From NCBI GenBank assembly GCA_955652025.1, contig CATPAO010000088.1:1-7947 (forward strand): DNA of 7,947 nucleotides, in the 5' to 3' direction. Each line of letters begins with the position of its first letter. Position 1 is the stretch's first letter. Of this stretch, positions 5,961 to 7,947 are shown in pieces. The notes beneath the pieces were generated by a model. That model was not told the origin of the DNA. It saw only the letters and a list, made by a program, of their open reading frames with translations, and did not search any database. This stretch comes from Casimicrobiaceae bacterium (GTDB lineage: Bacteria > Pseudomonadota > Gammaproteobacteria > Burkholderiales > Casimicrobiaceae). The position numbers were made by a program, and so were the translations under genes.

Positions 5961-6428
5961 TCATTTGGGTGTCCGCGGGTATGGCGTGCCATCCCTGTGC
6001 GCGAACTCGCCGACCTTTGAGTCGATCATGAGGTCGATGTCGGGGTAGTGGCAAACATCGTCGTCGGAGCGGCTGCCGATTTCGAGATACGTCGCGAGCG
6101 TGCTGCCCTTGTTGATCAGATGGTGGCCATTCGGCGCGTTCTTCGGGAACGCCGCGCAATCGCCGGCGCGAAGAATCTCCTCCCCCGCCTCCGTAACCAG
6201 CGTTACTTCCCCCGAGAGCACGAAGACGAATTCATCCTCGGCAACGTGCCAATGGCGCTGGCTCGACCACGCGCCGGGCGGCAATCGCGTCAGGTTCACC
6301 CCAAAATCGGAAATCCCGCCGGCGTTGCCCAACGCCTGTTTGATGCGCCCGCCGACCTTCTCGTGGAACGGGGCGGGATAACCCGAGCCTCTCCGCTCGG
6401 GAACCGCCCTCAGGTCGATCTTGGACAT
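5961..6428 (-). CDS. Single-domain cupin protein
   Basis: The product is 155 residues. The ATG at 6426-6428 is preceded by GGAGGG at 6-base spacing. One cupin barrel is visible. Motif 1 has H59, H61 and E66 in QRHWHVAEDEFVFVLSGE (57-74). Motif 2 begins GDCAAFP (89-95) and continues NGHHLIN (100-106), where H102 or H103 would supply the fourth metal ligand. A divalent metal (Fe, Mn, Zn or Ni) is expected, but the reaction cannot be deduced. The C-terminal half, with HYPDIDLMI (127-135) and RDGTPYP (145-151), is characteristic of a widespread, functionally uncharacterised family of about 150-160 residues. There is no signal peptide, so it is cytoplasmic. The gene lies 13 bases after the relA stop on the same strand, with its Shine-Dalgarno sequence in that gap. 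It is therefore probably the downstream member of a relA operon. Confidence 0.9.
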   Translation of the reverse strand: MSKIDLRAVPERRGSGYPAPFHEKVGGRIKQALGNAGGISDFGVNLTRLPPGAWSSQRHWHVAEDEFVFVLSGEVTLVTEAGEEILRAGDCAAFPKNAPNGHHLINKGSTLATYLEIGSRSDDDVCHYPDIDLMIDSKVGEFAHRDGTPYPRTPK

Positions 6429-6434
6429 CGCATG

Positions 6435-6440
6435 CCCTCC
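6435..6440 (-). promoter_or_regulatory. Shine-Dalgarno of the cupin gene, adjacent to the relA stop
   Basis: GGAGGG on the minus strand, six bases before the cupin ATG and one base after the relA TGA (6442-6444). The strong match supports the chosen start. Its position suggests that ribosomes ending relA could reinitiate on the cupin gene. Confidence 0.7.
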
Positions 6441-6441
6441 G

Positions 6442-7947
6442 TCATCGGCGCGCCGCGCTCACCACGCCGCGCACATCGTGCACCAGCGCAAGCGCCCGCT
6501 TCAACTGCGCGCCGCTCTGCACCTCCAATGTGAAGCTCATCCGAGCCTGCATATTCTTCGACAGGGTGTTCACCGCGGTCACGTTGATCTTTTCGCGCGA
6601 CAAGATTTCGGAAATGTCGCGCAAGAGCCCCTGCCGGTCCATCGCCTCCACCACGACATCGACCGGGAAGACCTCTTCGCGCGGCGCGCCCCAACCGGCG
6701 TCGATCAGCCGCTCTGGCTCGCGCGTGCGAATTCGGGCGACGTTGGCGCAATTGGCACGGTGAATCGTCACGCCCTTGCCACGCGTGACGAAGCCGACAA
6801 TGGGATCGGGCGGCGCCGGCTTGCAGCAGCGCGCAAGACCCGTCATCAGCCTGTCGACGCCGACGACGAGAATGCCGCTGCCGGCGCCACCGGCGCGGCT
6901 CTTTTTTGTGACGACTTCGGGTTCGGCCGCCGGAGCATGCCCCACCGCGGCGGGCTGCGCCACCGCATGGACCGCCATTTGCACTTGCCGCGAGTTGATG
7001 TCATCGCGCGCATACGCGGCGAAAAATTCGTCGACCTTGGTGAAGCCCGCCTTGGCGGCGACCGCCTCCAGCTTGAGCGACGTCTGCCCGAGACGCGAAA
7101 GCTCGCGCTCGACCATCGCCCGGCCCTGCGCGATCGTCTCGTCGAGCTGTTGCGCCTTGAACCACTGGCGCACCTTCGTCCGCGCGCGATGGCTGTGCAC
7201 GTAACCCAGATCGGGGTTGAGCCAGTCGCGCGACGGTCCGCCCTGCTTGGCCGTGACGATGTCGACCTGCTGGCCGTTCTTGAGCACGTAGTTGAGCGGC
7301 ACCATGTGGCCGTCGACGCGCGCGCCGCGGCAGCGATGGCCGAGATTGGTGTGCACGTAGTACGCGAAATCGACGGGCGTCGCGCCGCGCGGCAAGTCGA
7401 TCACCTTGCCTTGCGGCGTCAGCACGTAGATCGAATCCGTGAAGAGGCTGCTCTTGAATGCGGCGAGCAGGTCGCTCGAATCCGCGACCGCGTCCTTCCA
7501 GTCGAGAATCTGCCGCAGCCACGCGATCTTGTCGTTGAAGCCGCGATCGTGCGCGCTTTTTGCATCGGCTTCCTTGTAGCGCCAGTGCGCCGCCACGCCG
7601 TATTCGGAGTGCTGATGCATTTCCCACGTGCGGATCTGAACCTCGAGCGGCTTGTCCTCGGGCCCAATCACCGCGGTGTGCAGCGAGCGGTAGTTGTTCG
7701 CCTTCGGCTTGGCGATGTAATCGTCGAACTCTTTCGGCAGCGGCGTCCACAGGTGATGCACAAGCCCCAGTGCCGCGTAGCAATCCTTGACCGAATCGAC
7801 GAGGATGCGCACCGCGCGGATGTCGTAAATTGCTTCGATGCCGCCCGGCTTGCGGCGGAGCTTGTTCCAGATGCTGTAAATGTGCTTCGGTCGGCCGCTG
7901 ATTTCGGCCTTGATCCCGGCGCCCTCGAGCTCCTCGCGCAGAATCGA
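6442..7947 (-). CDS. relA: RelA, GTP pyrophosphokinase ((p)ppGpp synthetase I), N-terminus missing
   Basis: The frame is open to the right edge, giving 501 residues; whole RelA proteins are about 740-750, so roughly 240 N-terminal residues (the HD region) lie outside. RelA transfers pyrophosphate from ATP to GTP or GDP on stalled ribosomes to make the stringent-response alarmone. Numbering from the right edge, the synthetase domain spans about 1-125. It includes GRPKHIYSIWNKL (18-30), YDIRAVRI (41-48), KEFDDYIAKPKANNYRSLHT (72-91), VEVQIRT-like LEVQIRT (101-107) and YGVAAHWRYKE (116-126). EFDD (73-76) is the EXDD signature of synthetase-only RelA, where bifunctional Rel/SpoT have RXKD. TGS is at about 172-232, a helical region follows, then a zinc-finger-like segment with CC (374-375), H396 and C400, and a C-terminal ACT/RRM domain (about 427-501). 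All regulatory domains seem intact. The promoter is not in the window. The cupin gene follows directly. Confidence 0.96.
   Translation of the reverse strand, partial: SILREELEGAGIKAEISGRPKHIYSIWNKLRRKPGGIEAIYDIRAVRILVDSVKDCYAALGLVHHLWTPLPKEFDDYIAKPKANNYRSLHTAVIGPEDKPLEVQIRTWEMHQHSEYGVAAHWRYKEADAKSAHDRGFNDKIAWLRQILDWKDAVADSSDLLAAFKSSLFTDSIYVLTPQGKVIDLPRGATPVDFAYYVHTNLGHRCRGARVDGHMVPLNYVLKNGQQVDIVTAKQGGPSRDWLNPDLGYVHSHRARTKVRQWFKAQQLDETIAQGRAMVERELSRLGQTSLKLEAVAAKAGFTKVDEFFAAYARDDINSRQVQMAVHAVAQPAAVGHAPAAEPEVVTKKSRAGGAGSGILVVGVDRLMTGLARCCKPAPPDPIVGFVTRGKGVTIHRANCANVARIRTREPERLIDAGWGAPREEVFPVDVVVEAMDRQGLLRDISEILSREKINVTAVNTLSKNMQARMSFTLEVQSGAQLKRALALVHDVRGVVSAARR

Overview
The window is GC-rich chromosomal DNA, almost certainly from a betaproteobacterium, most likely of the Burkholderiales or a close relative. 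Three things point there: the betaproteobacterial-style RelA with an EFDD synthetase motif, a small DUF3563-type protein (a family best known from Burkholderiales), and an ABC transporter plus AttH/CrtC-like lipocalin set of the kind known from proteobacteria such as Nitrosomonas. Gene density is high. I see no tRNA, rRNA, insertion sequence, phage gene or CRISPR array, and no stretch whose composition looks foreign.

Layout, left to right. Positions 1-132 (+) are the C-terminal end of a methionine-R-sulfoxide reductase (MsrB). Converging on it, 164-454 (-) is a 96-residue protein ending in a DUF3563-like segment; it has a GTG start with a strong Shine-Dalgarno sequence. A roughly 200-base divergent intergenic region (455-655) carries a plausible promoter for each direction. 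The rightward promoter has a perfect TATAAT, and its -35 element and spacer overlap a perfect 7-bp-arm inverted repeat, a candidate operator. It drives a LysR-type regulator (656-1570).

Forty-five bases after the regulator begins a compact set on the same strand: a LolD/MacB-type ABC ATPase (1616-2299), an 842-residue permease with two FtsX domains overlapping it by ATGA (2296-4824), and an exported AttH/CrtC-like double-lipocalin protein (4866-5933). These look like one transport unit: an ATPase and a large mechanotransmission-type permease, with a periplasmic lipocalin-fold protein that could accept or carry a lipid-like ligand. The substrate is unknown. No HlyD/MacA adaptor or outer-membrane factor is present in the window.

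The right end is on the minus strand and converges on the transporter set. RelA (ppGpp synthetase, N-terminus beyond the right edge) is followed 13 bases downstream by a cupin-domain protein whose Shine-Dalgarno sequence starts one base after the relA stop, so the two are probably co-transcribed. The most noteworthy system is the LysR / ABC / lipocalin cluster. Its components are known families, but the function of the assembly is not established. No convincing intrinsic terminator was found at either convergent junction.
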